64,000 bases of DNA from Ptiloglossa arizonensis (Eukaryota; Arthropoda; Insecta; Hymenoptera; Colletidae), in the NCBI RefSeq assembly GCF_051014685.1, contig NW_027478766.1, positions 496,001 to 560,000 on the forward strand, in the 5' to 3' direction. Below, one piece after another: positions 12,249 to 25,000 of the stretch. Position numbers and translations under genes: made by a program. Each line of letters opens with the position of its first letter. Position 1 is the first letter of the stretch. A model generated the notes under the pieces. It was given only the letters and a program-made list of their open reading frames with translations. It did not search any database and was not told where the DNA came from.

Positions 12249-15200
12249 TTCGAGCAACAGAACTGCGAAAATTTTGAGTTTTTCAAGCGTTGCCTACATC
12301 CAAACTGCCATATCTCGCGAACGGATTGACCAATCCGCTAAATTTCTGTTGCATCTGAAAGTAGAAACTCGCCCGATTACAACACTGTGCGTACTTTTCC
12401 CCTAGGCCGTTCTAGTTATTCGTTTCGAGCATCAGAACTGCGAAAATTTTGAGTTTCTCAAGCGTTTCTTACTTCCAAACTGCCATATCTCGCGAACGGA
12501 TTGACCAACCCGCAAAATTTCTGTTGCATCTGAAAGTAGAAACTCGCCCGATTACAACACTATGCGTACTTTTCCCCTAGGCCGTTCTAGTTATTCGTTT
12601 CGAGCATCAGAACTGCGAAAATTTTGAGTTTCTCAAGCGTTTCTTACCTCCAAACTGCCATAACTCGCGAACGGATTGACCAATCCGCAAAATTTCTGTT
12701 GCATCTGAAAGTAGAAACTCGCCCGATTACAACGGTATGCGTACTTTTCCCGTAGGCCGTTCTAGTTATTCGTTTCGAGCATCAGAACTGCAAAAATTTT
12801 GAGTTTCTCAAGCGTTTCTTACTTCCAAACAGCCATATCTCGCGAACGGATTGACCAATCCGCAAAATTTCTGTTGCATCTGAAAGTAGAAACTCGCCCG
12901 ATTACAACGGTGTGCGTACTTTTCCCCTAGGCCGTTCTAGTTATTCGTTTCGAGCATCAGAACTGCAAAAATTTTGAGTTTCTCAAGCGTTTCTTACTTC
13001 CAAACTGCCATATCTCGCGAACGGATTGACCAATCCGCAAAATTTCTGTTGCATCTGAAAGTAGAAACTCGCCCGATTACAACGGTGTGCGTACTTTTCC
13101 CCTAGGCCGTTATTGTTATTTGTTTCGAGCATCAGAACCGCGAAAATTTTGAGTTTCTCAAGCGTTTCTTACCTCCAAACTGCCATATCTCGCGAACGGA
13201 TTGACCAATCCGCAAAATTTCTGTTGCGTCTGAAAGTAGAAACTCGCCCGATTACAACGGTATGCGTACTTTTCCCCTAGGCCGCCCTAGTTATTCGTTT
13301 CGAGCATCAGAACTGCAAAATTTTGAGTTTCTCAAGCGTTTCTTACCTCCAAACTGCCATATCTCGCGAACGGATTGACCAATCCGCAAAATTTCTGTTG
13401 CATCTGAAAGTAGAAACTCGCCCGATTACAACACTATGCGTACTTTTCCCCTAGGCCGTTCTAGTTATTCGTTTCGAGCAACAGAACTGCGAAAATTTTG
13501 AGTTTTACAAGCGTTGCTTACCTCCAAACTGCCGTATCTCACGAACGGATTGACCAATCCGCAAAATTTCTGTTGCATCTGAAAGTAGAAACTCGCCCGA
13601 TTACAACGGTATGCGTACTTTTCCCCTAGCCCGTTCTATTTATTCGCTTCGAGCAACAGAACTGCGAAAATTTTGAGTTTTTCAAGCGTTGCCTACCTCC
13701 AAACTGCCATATCTCGCGAACGGATTGACCAATCCGCAAAATTTCTGTTGCATCTGAAAGTAGAAACTCGCCCGATTACAACGGTGTGCGTACTTTTCCC
13801 CTAGGCCGTTCTAGTTATGCTTGCCGAGCATCAGAACTGCGAAAATTTTGAGTTTCTCAAGCGTTTCTTACTTCCAAACTGCCATATCTCGCGAACGGAT
13901 TGACCAACCCGCAAAATTTCTGTTGCATCTGAAAGTAGAAACTCGCCCGATTACAACACTATGCGTACTTTTCCCCTAGGCCGTTCTAGTTATTCGTTTC
14001 GAGCATCAGAACTGCGAAAATTTTGAGTTTCTCAAGCGTTTCTTACATCCAAACTGCCATATCTCGCGAACTGATTTACCAATCCGCAAAATTTCTGTTG
14101 CATCTGAAAGTAGAAACTCGCCCGATTACAACGGTATGCGTACTTTTCCCCTAGCCCGTTCTATTTATTCGCTTCGAGCAACAGAACTGCGAAAATTTTG
14201 AGTTTTTCAAGCGTTGCCTACCTCCAAACTGCCATATCTCGCGAACGGATTGACCAATCCGCAAAATTTCTGTTGCATCTGAAAGTAGAAACTCGCCCGA
14301 TTACAACGGTGTGCGTACTTTTCCCCTAGGCCGTTCTAGTTATGCTTGTCGAGCATCAGAACTGCGAAAATTATGAGTTTCTCAAGCGTTTCTTACTTCC
14401 AAACTGCCATATCTCGCGAACGGATTGACCAACCCGCAAAATTTCTGTTGCATCTGAAAGTAGAAACTCGCCCGATTACAACACTATGCGTACTTTTCCC
14501 CTAGGCCGTTCTAGTTATTCGTTTCGAGCATCAGAACTGCGAAAATTTTGAGTTTCTCAAGCGTTTCTTACTTCCAAACTGCCATATCTCGCGAACGGAT
14601 TGACCAATCCGCAAAATTTCTGTTGCATCTGAAGGTAGAAACTCGCCCGATTACAACGGTATGCGTACTTTTCCCCTAGGCCGTTCTAGTTATTCGTTTC
14701 GAGCATCAGAACTGCGAAAATTTTGAGTTTCTCAAGCGTTTCTCACCTACAAACTGCCACATCTCGCGAACGGATTGTCCAATCCGCAAAATTTCTGATG
14801 CATCTGAAAGTAGAAACTCGCCCGATTACAACTGTATGCGTACTTTTCCCCTAGCCCGTTCTAGTTATTCGTTTCGAGCAACAGAACTGCGAAAATTTTG
14901 AGTTTCTCAAGCGTTGCTTACCTCCAAACTGCCATATCTCGCGAACGGATTGACCAATCCGCAAAATTTCTGTTGCATCTGAAAGTAGAAACTCGCCCGA
15001 TTACAACGGTGTGCGTACTTTTCCCCTAGGCCGTTCTAGTTATGCTTGTCGAGCATCAGAACTGCGAAAATTATGAGTTTCTCAAGCGTTTCTAACTTCC
15101 AAACTGCCATATCTCGCGAACGGATTGACCAACCCGCAAAATTTCTGTTGCATCTGAAAGTAGAAACTCGCCCGATTACAACACTATGCGTACTTTTCCC

Positions 15201-17147
15201 CTAGGCCGTTCTAGTTATTCGTTTCGAGCATCAGAACTGCGAAAATTTTGAGTTTCTCAAGCGTTTCTTACTTCCAAACTGCCATATCTCGCGAACGGAT
15301 TGACCAATCCGCAAAATTTCTGTTGCATCTGAAGGTAGAAACTCGCCCGATTACAACGGTATGCGTACTTTTCCCCTAGGCCGTTCTAGTTATTCGTTTC
15401 GAGCATCAGAACTGCGAAAATTTTGAGTTTCTCAAGCGTTTCTCACCTACAAACTGCCACATCTCGCGAACGGATTGTCCAATCCGCAAAATTTCTGATG
15501 CATCTGAAAGTAGAAACTCGCCCGATTACAACTGTTTGCGTACTTTTCCCCTAGCCCGTTCTAGTTATTCGTTTCGAGCAACAGAACAGCGAAAATTTTG
15601 AGTTTCTCAAGCGTTGCCTACCTCCAAACTGCCATATCTCGCGAACGGATTGACCAATCCGCAAAATTTCTGTTGCATCTGAAAGTAGAAACTCGCCCGA
15701 TTACAACACTGTGCGTAATTTTCCCCTAGGCCGTTCTAGTTATTCGTTTCGAGCATCAGAAATGCGAAAATTTTGAGTTTCTCAAGCGTTTCTTACTTCC
15801 AAACTGCCATATCTCGCGAACGGATTGACCAATCCGCAAAATTTCGGTTGCATCTGAAAGTAGAAACTCGCCCGATTACAAAGGTGTGCGTACTTTTCCC
15901 CTAGGCCGTTATTGTTATTTGTTTCGAGCATTAGAACCGCGAAAATTTTGAGTTTCTCAAGCGTTTCTTACCTCCAAACTGCCATATCTCGCGAACGGAT
16001 TGACCAATCCGCAAAATTTCTGTTGCATCTGAAAGTAGAAACTCGCCCGATTACAACACTATGCGTACTTTTCCCCTAGGCCGTTCTAGTTATTCGTTTC
16101 GAGCAACAGAACTGCGAAAATTTTGAGTTTTTCAAGCGTTGCTTACCTCCAAACTGCCGTATCTCACGAACGGATTGACCAATCCGCAAAATTTCTGTTG
16201 CATCTGAAAGTAGAAACTCGCCCGATTACAACGGTATGCGTACTTTTCCCCTAGCCCGTTCTATTTATTCGCTTCGAGCAACAGAACTGCGAAAATTTTG
16301 AGTTTTTCAAGCGTTGCCTACCTCCAAACTGCCATATCTCGCGAACGGATTGACCAATCCGCAAAATTTCTGTTGCATCTGAAAGTAGAAACTCGCCCGA
16401 TTACAACGGTGTGCGTACTTTTCCCCTAGGCCGTTCTAGTTATGCTTGTCGGGCATCAGAACTGCGAAAATTTTGAGTTTCTCAAGCGTTTCTTACTTCC
16501 AAACTGCCATATCTCGCGAACGGATTGACCAACCCGCAAAATTTCTGTTGCATCTGAAAGTAGAAACTCGCCCGATTACAACACTATGCGTACTTTTCCC
16601 CTAGGCCGTTCTAGTTATTCGTTTCGAGCATCAGAACTGCGAAAATTTTGAGTTTCTCAAGCGTTTCTTACTTCCAAACTGCCATATCTCGCGAACGGAT
16701 TGACCAATCCGCAAAATTTCTGTTGCATCTGAAGGTAGAAACTCGCCCGATTACAACGGTATGCGTACTTTTCCCCTAGGCCGTTCTAGTTATTCGTTTC
16801 GAGCATCAGAACTGCGAAAATTTTGAGTTTCTCAAGCGTTTCTTACCTCCAAACTGCCATATCTCGCGAATGGATTGACCAATCCGCAAAATTTCTGTTG
16901 CATCTGAAAGTAGAAACTCGCCCGATTACAACACTATGCGTACTTTTCCCCTAGGCCGTTCTAGTTATTCGTTTCGAGCAACAGAACTGCGAAAATTTTG
17001 AGTTTTTCAAGCGTTGCTTACCTCCAAACTGCCGTATCTCGCGAACGGATTGACCAATCCGCAAAATTTCTGTTGCATCTGAAAGTAGAAACTCGCCCGA
17101 TTACAACGGTATGCGTACTTTTCCCCTAGCCCGTTCTATTTATTCGT
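12249..17147 (+). repeat. Mixed zone with a 700-bp duplication
   Basis: Monomers 71-98. A three-monomer cassette (CCGTATCTCACG with a CGCTTCG end, then GTTGCCTAC with a TTATGCTTG end, then CAACCCG) occurs at 13473 and 16098, 2625 bp apart, and again at 23273 and 25723. Monomers 83-85 (14348-14872) and 87-89 (15048-15572) form a 700-bp-spaced pair sharing the rare AATTATGAG. Monomer 77 (13299) is 1 bp short (GCAAAATTTTG) and hybrid: a GCAAAAA-type start with a CACTATG end. Confidence 0.8.
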
Positions 17148-18722
17148 TTCGAGCAACAGAACTGCGAAAATTTTGAGTTTTTCAAGCGTTGCCTACCTCC
17201 AAACTGCCATATCTCGCGAACGGATTGACCAATCCGCAAAATTTCTGTTGCATCTGAAAGTAGAAACTCGCCCGATTACAACACTGTGCGTACTTTTCCC
17301 CTAGGCCGTTCTAGTCATTCGTTTCGAGCATCAGAACTGCGAAAATTTTGAGTTTCTCAAGCGTTTCTTACTTCCAAACTGCCATATCTCACGAACGGAT
17401 TGACCAACCCGCAAAATTTCTGTTGCATCTGAAAGTAGAAACTCGCCCGATTACAACACTATGCGTACTTTTCCCCTAGGCCGTTCTAGTTATTCGTTTC
17501 GAGCATCAGAACTGCGAAAATTTTGAGTTTCTCAAGCGTTTCTTACCTCCAAACTGCCATAACTCGCGAACGGATTGACCAATCCGCAAAATTTCTGTTG
17601 CATCTGAAAGTAGAAACTCGCCCGATTACAACGGTATGCGTACTTTTCCCGTAGGCCGTTCTAGTTATTCGTTTCGAGCATCAGAACTGCGAAAATTTTG
17701 AGTTTCTCAAGCGTTTCTCACCTACAAACTGCCACATCTCGCGAACGGATTGTCCAATCCGCAAAATTTCTGATGCATCTGAAAGTAGAAACTCGCCCGA
17801 TTACAACGGTATGCGTACTTTTCCCCTAGGCCGCCCTAGTTATTCGTTTCGAGCATCAGAACTGCAAAAATTTTGAGTTTCTCAAGCGTTTCTTACTTCC
17901 AAACTGCCATATCTCGCGAACGGATTGACCAATCCGCAAAATTTCTGTTGCATCTGAAAGTAGAAACTCGCCCGATTACAACGGTGTGGGTACTTTTCCC
18001 CTAGGCCGTTATTGTTATTTGTTTCGAGCATCAGAACCGCGAAAATTTTGAGTTTCTCAAGCGTTTCTTACCTCCAAACTGCCATATCTCGCGAACGGAT
18101 TGACCAATCCGCAAAATTTCTGTTGCATCTGAAAGTAGAAACTCGCCCGATTACAACGGTATGCGTACTTTTCCCCTAGGCGGCCCTAGTTATTCGTTTC
18201 GAGCATCAGAACTGCAAAAATTTTGAGTTTCTCAAGCGTTTCTTACTTCCAAACAGCCATATCTCGCGAACGGATTGACCAATCCGCAAAATTTCTGTTG
18301 CATCTGAAAGTAGAAACTCGCCCGATTACAACGGTATGCGTACTTTTCCCCTAGGCCGCCCTAGTTATTCGTTTCGAGCATCAGAACTGCAAAAATTTTG
18401 AGTTTCTCAAGCGTTTCTTACTTCCAAACTGCCATATCTCGCGAACGGATTGACCAATCCGCAAAATTTCTGTTGCATCTGAAAGTAGAAACTCGCCCGA
18501 TTACAACGGTGTGCGTACTTTTCCCCTAGGCCGTTATTGTTATTTGTTTCGAGCATCAGAACCGCGAAAATTTTGAGTTTTTCAAGCGTTGCTTACCTCC
18601 AAACTGCCGTATCTCGCGAACGGATTGACCAATCCGCAAAATTTCTGTTGCATCTGAAAGTAGAAACTCGCCCGATTACAACGGTATGCGTACTTTTCCC
18701 CTAGCCCGTTCTATTTATTCGT
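17148..18722 (+). repeat. 9-monomer HOR, first full copy (1575 bp)
   Basis: Order of monomers by marker: GTTGCCTAC with CACTGTG and GTCATTCG end; CTCACGAAC with CAACCCG; CATAAC with CCCGTAGG; CACCTAC with GATGCATC and a GCCGCCC end; GCAAAAA with a TTATTG end; ACCGCG; GCAAAAA with AAACAGCC; GCAAAAA; ACCGCG with TTTTTC and CCGTATC. The same order is found again from 19598, 22048 (first five) and 24148 (eight). Private changes here are GGTGTGGGTA near 17990 and GGCGGCC near 18182. Confidence 0.88.
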
Positions 18723-19597
18723 TTCGAGCAACAGAACTGCGAAAATTTTGAGTTTTTCAAGCGTTGCCTACCTCCAAACTGCCATATCTCGCGAACGGAT
18801 TGACCAATCCGCAAAATTTCTGTTGCATCTGAAAGTAGAAACTCGCCCGATTACAACACTGTGCGTACTTTTCCCCTAGGCCGTTCTAGTCATTCGTTTC
18901 GAGCATCAGAACTGCGAAAATTTTGAGTTTCTCAAGCGTTTCTTACTTCCAAACTGCCATATCTCACGAACGGATTGACCAACCCGCAAAATTTCTGTTG
19001 CATCTGAAAGTAGAAACTCGCCCGATTACAACACTATGCGTACTTTTCCCCTAGGCCGTTCTAGTTATTCGTTTCGAGCATCAGAACTGCGAAAATTTTG
19101 AGTTTCTCAAGCGTTTCTTACCTCCAAACTGCCACAACTCGCGAACGGATTGACCAATCCGCAAAATTTCTGTTGCATCTGAAAGTAGAAACTCGCCCGA
19201 TTACAACGGTATGCGTACTTTTCCCGTAGGCCGTTCTAGTTATTCGTTTCGAGCATCAGAACTGCGAAAATTTTGAGTTTCTCAAGCGTTTCTTACTTCC
19301 AAACTGCCATATCTCGCGAACGGATTGACCAACCCGCAAAATTTCTGTTGCATCTGAAAGTAGAAACTCGCCCGATTACAACACTATGCGTACTTTTCCC
19401 CTAGGCCGTTCTAGTTATTCGTTTCGAGCATCAGAACTGCCAAAATTTTGAGTTTCTCAAGCGTTTCTTACTTCCAAACTGCCATATCTCGCGAACGGAT
19501 TGACCAATCCGCAAAATTTCTGTTGCATCTGAAGGTAGAAACTCGCCCGATTACAACGGTATGCGTACTTTTCCCCTAGGCCGTTCTAGTTATTCGT
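18723..19597 (+). repeat. Truncated HOR segment between 9-monomer copies
   Basis: Three monomers (18723-19247) repeat the first three classes of the 9-monomer unit, with CACAAC in place of CATAAC. Two monomers of other classes follow: CAACCCG with CACTATG, then CTGCCAAAA with GAAGGTAG. The next unit starts at 19598. The spacing between successive unit starts at 17148, 19598 and 22048 is 2450 bp both times, although the content of the extra five monomers differs. Confidence 0.78.
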
Positions 19598-22047
19598 TTC
19601 GAGCAACAGAACTGCGAAAATTTTGAGTTTTTCAAGCGTTGCCTACCTCCAAACTGCCATATCTCGCGAACGGATTGACCAATCCGCAAAATTTCTGTTG
19701 CATCTGAAAGTAGAAACTCGCCCGATTACAACACTGTGCGTACTTTTCCCCTAGGCCGTTCTAGTCATTCGTTTCGAGCATCAGAACTGCGAAAATTTTG
19801 AGTTTCTCAAGCGTTTCTTACTTCCAAACTGCCATATCTCACGAACGGATTGACCAACCCGCAAAATTTCTGTTGCATCTGAAAGTAGAAACTCGCCCGA
19901 TTACAACACTATGCGTACTTTTCCCCTAGGCCGTTCTAGTTATTCGTTTCGAGCATCAGAACTGCGAAAATTTTGAGTTTCTCAAGCGTTTCTTACCTCC
20001 AAACTGCCATAACTCGCGAACGGATTGACCAATCCGCAAAATTTCTGTTGCATCTGAAAGTAGAAACTCGCCCGATTACAACGGTATGCGTACTTTTCCC
20101 GTAGGCCGTTCTAGTTATTCGTTTCGAGCATCAGAACTGCGAAAATTTTGAGTTTCTCAAGCGTTTCTCACCTACAAACTGCCACATCTCGCGAACGGAT
20201 TGTCCAATCCGCAAAATTTCTGATGCATCTGAAAGTAGAAACTCGCCCGATTACAACGGTATGCGTACTTTTCCCCTAGGCCGCCCTAGTTATTCGTTTC
20301 GAGCATCAGAACTGCAAAAATTTTGAGTTTCTCAAGCGTTTCTTACTTCCAAACTGCCATATCTCGCGAACGGATTGACCAATCCGCAAAATTTCTGTTG
20401 CATCTGAAAGTAGAAACTCGCCCGATTACAACGGTGTGCGTACTTTTCCCATAGGCCGTTATTGTTATTTGTTTCGAGCATCAGAACCGCGAAAATTTTG
20501 AGTTTCTCAAGCGTTTCTTACCTCCAAACTGCCATATCTCGCGAACGGATTGACCAATCCGCAAAATTTCTGTTGCATCTGAAAGTAGAAACTCGCCCGA
20601 TTACAACGGTATGCGTACTTTTCCCCTAGGCCGCCCTAGTTATTCGTTTCGAGCATCAGAACTGCAAAAATTTTGAGTTTCTCAAGCGTTTCTTACTTCC
20701 AAACAGCCATATCTCGCGAACGGATTGACCAATCCGCAAAATTTCTGTTGCATCTGAAAGTAGAAACTCGCCCGATTACAACGGTATGCGTACTTTTCCC
20801 CTAGGCCGCCCTAGTTATTCGTTTCGAGCATCAGAACTGCAAAAATTTTGAGTTTCTCAAGCGTTTCTTACTTCCAAACTGCCATATCTCGCGAACGGAT
20901 TGACCAATCCGCAAAATTTCTGTTGCATCTGAAAGTAGAAACTCGCCCGATTACAACGGTGTGCGTACTTTTCCCCTAGGCCGTTATTGTTATTTGTTTC
21001 GAGCATCAGAACCGCGAAAATTTTGAGTTTTTCAAGCGTTTCTCACCTACAAACTGCCACATCTCGCGAACGGATTGTCCAATCCGCAAAATTTCTGATG
21101 CATCTGAAAGTAGAAACTCGCCCGATTACAACGGTATGCGTACTTTTCCCCTAGGCCGCCCTAGTTATTCGTTTCGAGCATCAGAACTGCAAAAATTTTG
21201 AGTTTCTCAAGCGTTTCTTACTTCCAAACTGCCATATCTCGCGAACGGATTGACCAATCCGCAAAATTTCTGTTGCATCTGAAAGTAGAAACTCGCCCGA
21301 TTACAACGGTGTGCGTACTTTTCCCATAGGCCGTTATTGTTATTTGTTTCGAGCATCAGAACCGCGAAAATTTTGAGTTTCTCAAGCGTTTCTTACCTCC
21401 AAACTGCCATATCTCGCGAACGGATTGACCAATCCGCAAAATTTCTGTTGCATCTGAAAGTAGAAACTCGCCCGATTACAACGGTATGCGTACTTTTCCC
21501 CTAGGCCGCCCTAGTTATTCGTTTCGAGCATCAGAACTGCAAAAATTTTGAGTTTCTCAAGCGTTTCTTACTTCCAAACAGCCATATCTCGCGAACGGAT
21601 TGACCAATCCGCAAAATTTCTGTTGCATCTGAAAGTAGAAACTCGCCCGATTACAACGGTATGCGTACTTTTCCCCTAGGCCGCCCTAGTTATTCGTTTC
21701 GAGCATCAGAACTGCAAAAATTTTGAGTTTCTCAAGCGTTTCTTACTTCCAAACTGCCATATCTCGCGAACGGATTGACCAATCCGCAAAATTTCTGTTG
21801 CATCTGAAAGTAGAAACTCGCCCGATTACAACGGTGTGCGTACTTTTCCCCTAGGCCGTTATTGTTATTTGTTTCGAGCATCAGAACCGCGAAAATTTTG
21901 AGTTTTTCAAGCGTTGCTTACCTCCAAACTGCCGTATCTCGCGAACGGATTGACCAATCCGCAAAATTTCTGTTGCATCTGAAAGTAGAAACTCGCCCGA
22001 TTACAACGGTATGCGTACTTTTCCCCTAGCCCGTTCTATTTATTCGT
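19598..22047 (+). repeat. 9-monomer HOR copy with internal 875-bp duplication
   Basis: The unit begins as at 17148, but its second half is duplicated: 20123-20997 and 20998-21872 run in parallel, followed by the normal last monomer at 21873. The rare CCCATAGG occurs at 20451 and 21326, exactly 875 bp apart, showing that the change predates the duplication. The joint lies in the hybrid monomer at 20998. Confidence 0.9.
20998..21172 (+). repeat. Hybrid monomer M121 at duplication joint
   Basis: The left part is the ACCGCG class with T at 21031 (TTTTTC state). From 21041 the sequence is CTCACCTAC, CCACATC, TTGTCC and GATGCATC with a GCCGCCC end, i.e. the CACCTAC class. The crossover therefore lies between 21031 and 21041. 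This is the expected product of misaligned exchange between the last and fourth monomers of the 9-monomer unit. Confidence 0.88.
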
Positions 22048-25000
22048 TTCGAGCAACAGAACTGCGAAAATTTTGAGTTTTTCAAGCGTTGCCTACCTCC
22101 AAACTGCCATATCTCGCGAACGGATTGACCAATCCGCAAAATTTCTGTTGCATCTGAAAGTAGAAACTCGCCCGATTACAACACTGTGCGTACTTTTCCC
22201 CTAGGCCGTTCTAGTCATTCGTTTCGAGCATCAGAACTGCGAAAATTTTGAGTTTCACAAGCGTTTCTTACTTCCAAACTGCCATATCTCACGAACGGAT
22301 TGACCAACCCGCAAAATTTCTGTTGCATCTGAAAGTAGAAACTCGCCCGATTACAACACTATGCGTACTTTTCCCCTAGGCCGTTCTAGTTATTCGTTTC
22401 GAGCATCAGAACTGCGAAAATTTTGAGTTTCTCAAGCGTTTCTTACCTCCAAACTGCCACAACTCGCGAACGGATTGACCAATCCGCAAAATTTCTGTTG
22501 CATCTGAAAGTAGAAACTCGCCCTATTACAACGGTATGCGTACTTTTCCCGTAGGCCGTTCTAGTTATTCGTTTCGAGCATCAGAACTGCGAAAATTTTG
22601 AGTTTCTCAAGCGTTTCTCACCTACAAACTGCCACATCTCGCGAACGGATTGTCCAATCCGCAAAATTTCTGTTGCATCTGAAAGTAGAAACTCGCCCGA
22701 TTACAACGGTATGCGTACTTTTCCCCTAGGCCGCCCTAGTTATTCGTTTCGAGCATCAGAACTGCAAAAATTTTGAGTTTCTCAAGCGTTTCTTACTTCC
22801 AAACTGCCATATCTCGCGAACGGATTGACCAATCCGCAAAATTGCTGTTGCATCTGAAAGTAGAAACTCGCCCGATTACAACGGTGTGCGTACTTTTCCC
22901 CTAGGCCGTTATTGTTATTTGTTTCGAGCATCAGAACCGCGAAAATTTTGAGTTTCTCAAGCGTTTCTTACCTCCAAACTGCCATATCTCGCGAACGGAT
23001 TGACCAATCCGCAAAATTTCTGTTGCATCTGAAAGTAGAAACTCGCCCGATTACAACACTATGCGTACTTTTCCCCTAGGCCGTTCTAGTTATTCGTTTC
23101 GAGCATCAGAACTGCGAAAATTTTGAGTTTCTCAAGCGTTTCTTACCTCCAAACTGCCATATCTCGCGAACGGATTGACCAATCCGCAAAATTTCTGTTG
23201 CATCTGAAAGTAGAAACTCGCCCGATTACAACACTATGCGTACTTTTCCCCTAGGCCGTTCTAGTTATTCGTTTCGAGCAACAGAACTGTGAAAATTTTG
23301 AGCTTTTCAAGCGTTGCTTACCTCCAAACTGCCGTATCTCACGAACGGATTGACCAATCCGCAAAATTTCTGTTGCATCTGAAAGTAGAAACTCGCCCGA
23401 TTACAACGGTATGCGTACTTTTCCCCTAGCCCGTTCTATTTATTCGCTTCGAGCAACAGAACTGCGAAAATTTTGAGTTTTTCAAGCGTTGCCTACATCC
23501 AAACTGCCATATCTCGCGAACGGATTGACCAATCCGCAAAATTTCTGTTGCATCTGAAAGTAGAAACTCGCCCGATTACAACGGTGTGCGTACTTTTCCC
23601 CTAGGCCGTTCTAGTTATGCTTGCCGAGCATCAGAACTGCGAAAATTTTGAGTTTCTCAAGCGTTTCTTACTTCCAAACTGCCATATCTCGCGAACGGAT
23701 TGACCAACCCGCAAAATTTCTGTTGCATCTGAAAGTAGAAACTCGCCCGATTACAACACTATGCGTACTTTTCCCCTAGGCCGTTCTAGTTATTCGTTTC
23801 GAGCATCAGAACTGCGAAAATTTTGAGTTTCTCAAGCGTTTCTTACTTCCAAACTGCCATATCTCGCGAACGGATTGACCAATCCGCAAAATTTCTGTTG
23901 CATCTGAAAGTAGAAACTCGCCCGATTACAACGGTGTGCGTACTTTTCCCCTAGGCCGTTATTGTTATTTGTTTCGAGCATCAGAACCGCGAAAATTTTG
24001 AGTTTTTCAAGCGTTGCTTACCTCCAAACTGCCGTATCTCGCGAACGGATTGACCAATCCGCAAAATTTCTGTTGCATCTGAAAGTAGAAACTCGCCCGA
24101 TTACAACGGTATGCGTACTTTTCCCCTAGCCCGTTCTATTTATTCGTTTCGAGCAACAGAACTGCGAAAATTTTGAGTTTTTCAAGCGTTGCCTACCTCC
24201 AAACTGCCATATCTCGCGAACGGATTGACCAATCCGCAAAATTTCTGTTGCATCTGAAAGTAGAAACTCGCCCGATTACAACACTGTGCGTACTTTTCCC
24301 CTAGGCCGTTCTAGTCATTCGTTTCGAGCATCAGAACTGCGAAAATTTTGAGTTTCTCAAGCGTTTCTTACTTCCAAACTGCCATATCTCACGAACGGAT
24401 TGACCAACCCGCAAAATTTCTGTTGCATCTGAAAGTAGAAACTCGCCCGATTACAACACTATGCGTACTTTTCCCCCAGGCCGTTCTAGTTATTCGTTTC
24501 GAGCATCAGAACTGCGAAAATTTTGAGTTTCTCAAGCGTTTCTTACCTCCAAACTGCCACAACTCGCGAACGGATTGACCAATCCGCAAAATTTCTGTTG
24601 CATCTGAAAGTAGAAACTCGCCCGATTACAACGATATGCGTACTTTTCCCGTAGGCCGTTCTAGTTATTCGTTTCGAGCATCAGAACTGCGAAAATTTTG
24701 AGTTTCTCAAGCGTTTCTCACCTACAAACTGCCACATCTCGCGAACGGATTGTCCAATCCGCAAAATTTCTGATGCATCTGAAAGTAGAAACTCGCCCGA
24801 TTACAACGGTATGCGTACTTTTCCCCTAGGCCGCCCTAGTTATTCGTTTCGAGCATCAGAACTGCAAAAATTTTGAGTTTCTCAAGCGTTTCTTACTTCC
24901 AAACTGCCATATCTCGCGAACGGATTGACCAATCCGCAAAATTTCTGTTGCATCTGAAAGTAGAAACTCGCCCGATTACAACGGTGTGCGTACTTTTCCC

